A stretch of 7,340 bases of DNA from HGM11525 sp045649145 (GTDB lineage: Bacteria > Bacillota > Clostridia > UBA1381), in NCBI GenBank assembly GCA_045649145.1, contig JAZRPK010000052.1, forward strand, positions 1-7,340. The letters are read 5' to 3'. Below the pieces are notes generated by a model. It was not told the DNA's origin. It made no database searches and saw only the letters and a list, made by a program, of their open reading frames with translations. The position numbers and the translations under genes were made by a program. Below, piece after piece: positions 6,696 through 7,340 of this stretch. Every line of letters begins with the position of its first letter. Positions within the stretch are counted from its first letter, which is position 1.

Positions 6696-7340
6696 ATGGA
6701 CTCAAAGAAAAGACTCGAGCTTGCATTGATTGCAAACAAGGCCAGAAGAAATGCCCTGACAGCCGTATATAATGCCGCCTCTGGACATCCTGGCGGTTCG
6801 CTTTCAATAGCAGATGTACTTACCCTTCTTTATTTCGAGGTAATGAACATAGACCCGAAAAATCCCAAAAACCCGGATAGAGACAGATTTGTGCTTTCCA
6901 AGGGACATACTGCTCCGGCGCTCTACAGTGTGCTGGCAGAAAGAGGCTTTTTCCCAACAGAAGACCTCAAAACCTTTCGACGTGTGGACAGCTATCTGCA
7001 AGGTCATCCTGATATGAACAAGGTTCCGGGCGTTGATATGTCAACAGGCTCGCTCGGTCAGGGCGTTTCCGCAGCAGGCGGTATGGCTCTTGCCGCAAAG
7101 CTTGATAACAAAGATTACAGAGTATATACCATTCTCGGCGACGGCGAGCTTGAGGAAGGTCAGGTTTGGGAGCAGGCTATGTTTGCTGCTCACTACAAGC
7201 TGGACAACCTTACTGCAATTATTGACTTTAACGGCTTGCAGATTGACGGTGATATCACCAAGGTTATGAACCCGACTCCAATTGACAAAAAGTTTGAGGC
7301 GTTCGGATGGCATACTATTATGACAGATGCACACGATTTC
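6696..7340 (+). CDS. Transketolase, N-terminal part (cut by window edge)
   Basis: The first 215 codons of a thiamine-diphosphate enzyme, open to the right edge. The pattern is that of the transketolase N-terminal (pyrophosphate-binding) domain: ASGHPGGSLSIADVL (28-42), FVLSKGHTAPALY (65-77), GHPDM (103-107), STGSLGQGVSAAGGMA (116-131) and the TPP motif starting GDGELEEGQVWEQA (148-161) and ending at DFNG (177-180). Transketolase moves two-carbon units between sugar phosphates in the non-oxidative pentose phosphate pathway. Wording such as SKGHTAPALY and LEEGQVWEQA resembles the split N-terminal subunits (about 270-280 residues) of Clostridia, archaea and others, where a second gene supplies the C-terminal half; the end is missing, so a full-length enzyme is not excluded. 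ATG 6696 has AAAGGA (6680-6685) 10 nt upstream. It follows mrnC by 23 bp with no terminator between, so it is probably co-transcribed. Confidence 0.9.
   Translation, partial: MDSKKRLELALIANKARRNALTAVYNAASGHPGGSLSIADVLTLLYFEVMNIDPKNPKNPDRDRFVLSKGHTAPALYSVLAERGFFPTEDLKTFRRVDSYLQGHPDMNKVPGVDMSTGSLGQGVSAAGGMALAAKLDNKDYRVYTILGDGELEEGQVWEQAMFAAHYKLDNLTAIIDFNGLQIDGDITKVMNPTPIDKKFEAFGWHTIMTDAHDF

Noticed and set aside
6804..7007. Reading frames overlapping the transketolase region (minus strand here; others at 7033-7269 plus and 7041-7334 minus)
   Set aside because: The true frame is an open 215-codon transketolase reading with all family motifs; these are shadows of it.
1..7340. CRISPR array, insertion sequence, tRNA/rRNA gene or defence system
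   Set aside because: No regularly spaced repeats, transposase motifs, terminal inverted repeats, RNA gene signatures or defence-type domains are visible; every gene present is a recognisable housekeeping or transport gene.

Overview
The window looks like the chromosome of a low-to-mid GC Firmicute, most likely a gut-type member of the Clostridia (Oscillospiraceae/Lachnospiraceae sort). Grounds for this are strong AGGAG-type ribosome binding sites, sigma-A-like promoters, a cysE-cysS-mrnC gene order typical of Firmicutes, and a transketolase start resembling the split N-terminal subunits of Clostridia. The placement is inferred from gene content and style; there is no rRNA or other direct marker.

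Layout: two divergent transcription units separate at a 267-bp intergenic region (3973-4239). Leftward (minus strand) runs a two-gene operon for a heterodimeric ABC exporter, first the 582-residue subunit and then, overlapping by 8 bp, the 636-residue subunit. It ends at a strong hairpin terminator (257-281). Directly behind that terminator lies a promoter for the next leftward gene, uracil-DNA glycosylase (ung), of which only the first 55 codons are present. Rightward (plus strand) runs a tight operon: serine O-acetyltransferase (cysE), cysteinyl-tRNA synthetase (cysS, 14-bp overlap), Mini-ribonuclease III (mrnC, 4-bp overlap) and, after 23 bp, a transketolase N-terminal region cut by the window edge.

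How the genes work together: CysE makes O-acetylserine, the carbon skeleton for cysteine, and CysS charges tRNA-Cys with the product, so the first two rightward genes join cysteine supply to its use in translation. Mini-III matures 23S rRNA. Transketolase supplies pentose and erythrose phosphates. The two ABC half-transporters should form one exporter. All visible deviations from the ATPase consensus fall in one of its two composite ATP sites, the pattern of asymmetric exporters such as TM287/288 and LmrCD.

I found no undescribed system. Most of the window is ordinary housekeeping and transport. The points worth a second look are the asymmetric ATPase sites, a tryptophan-containing linker insertion in the exporter, an inverted repeat and leader hairpins upstream of the exporter operon, the very short cysE leader with no T-box, and transketolase sitting where 23S rRNA methyltransferase often follows mrnC.
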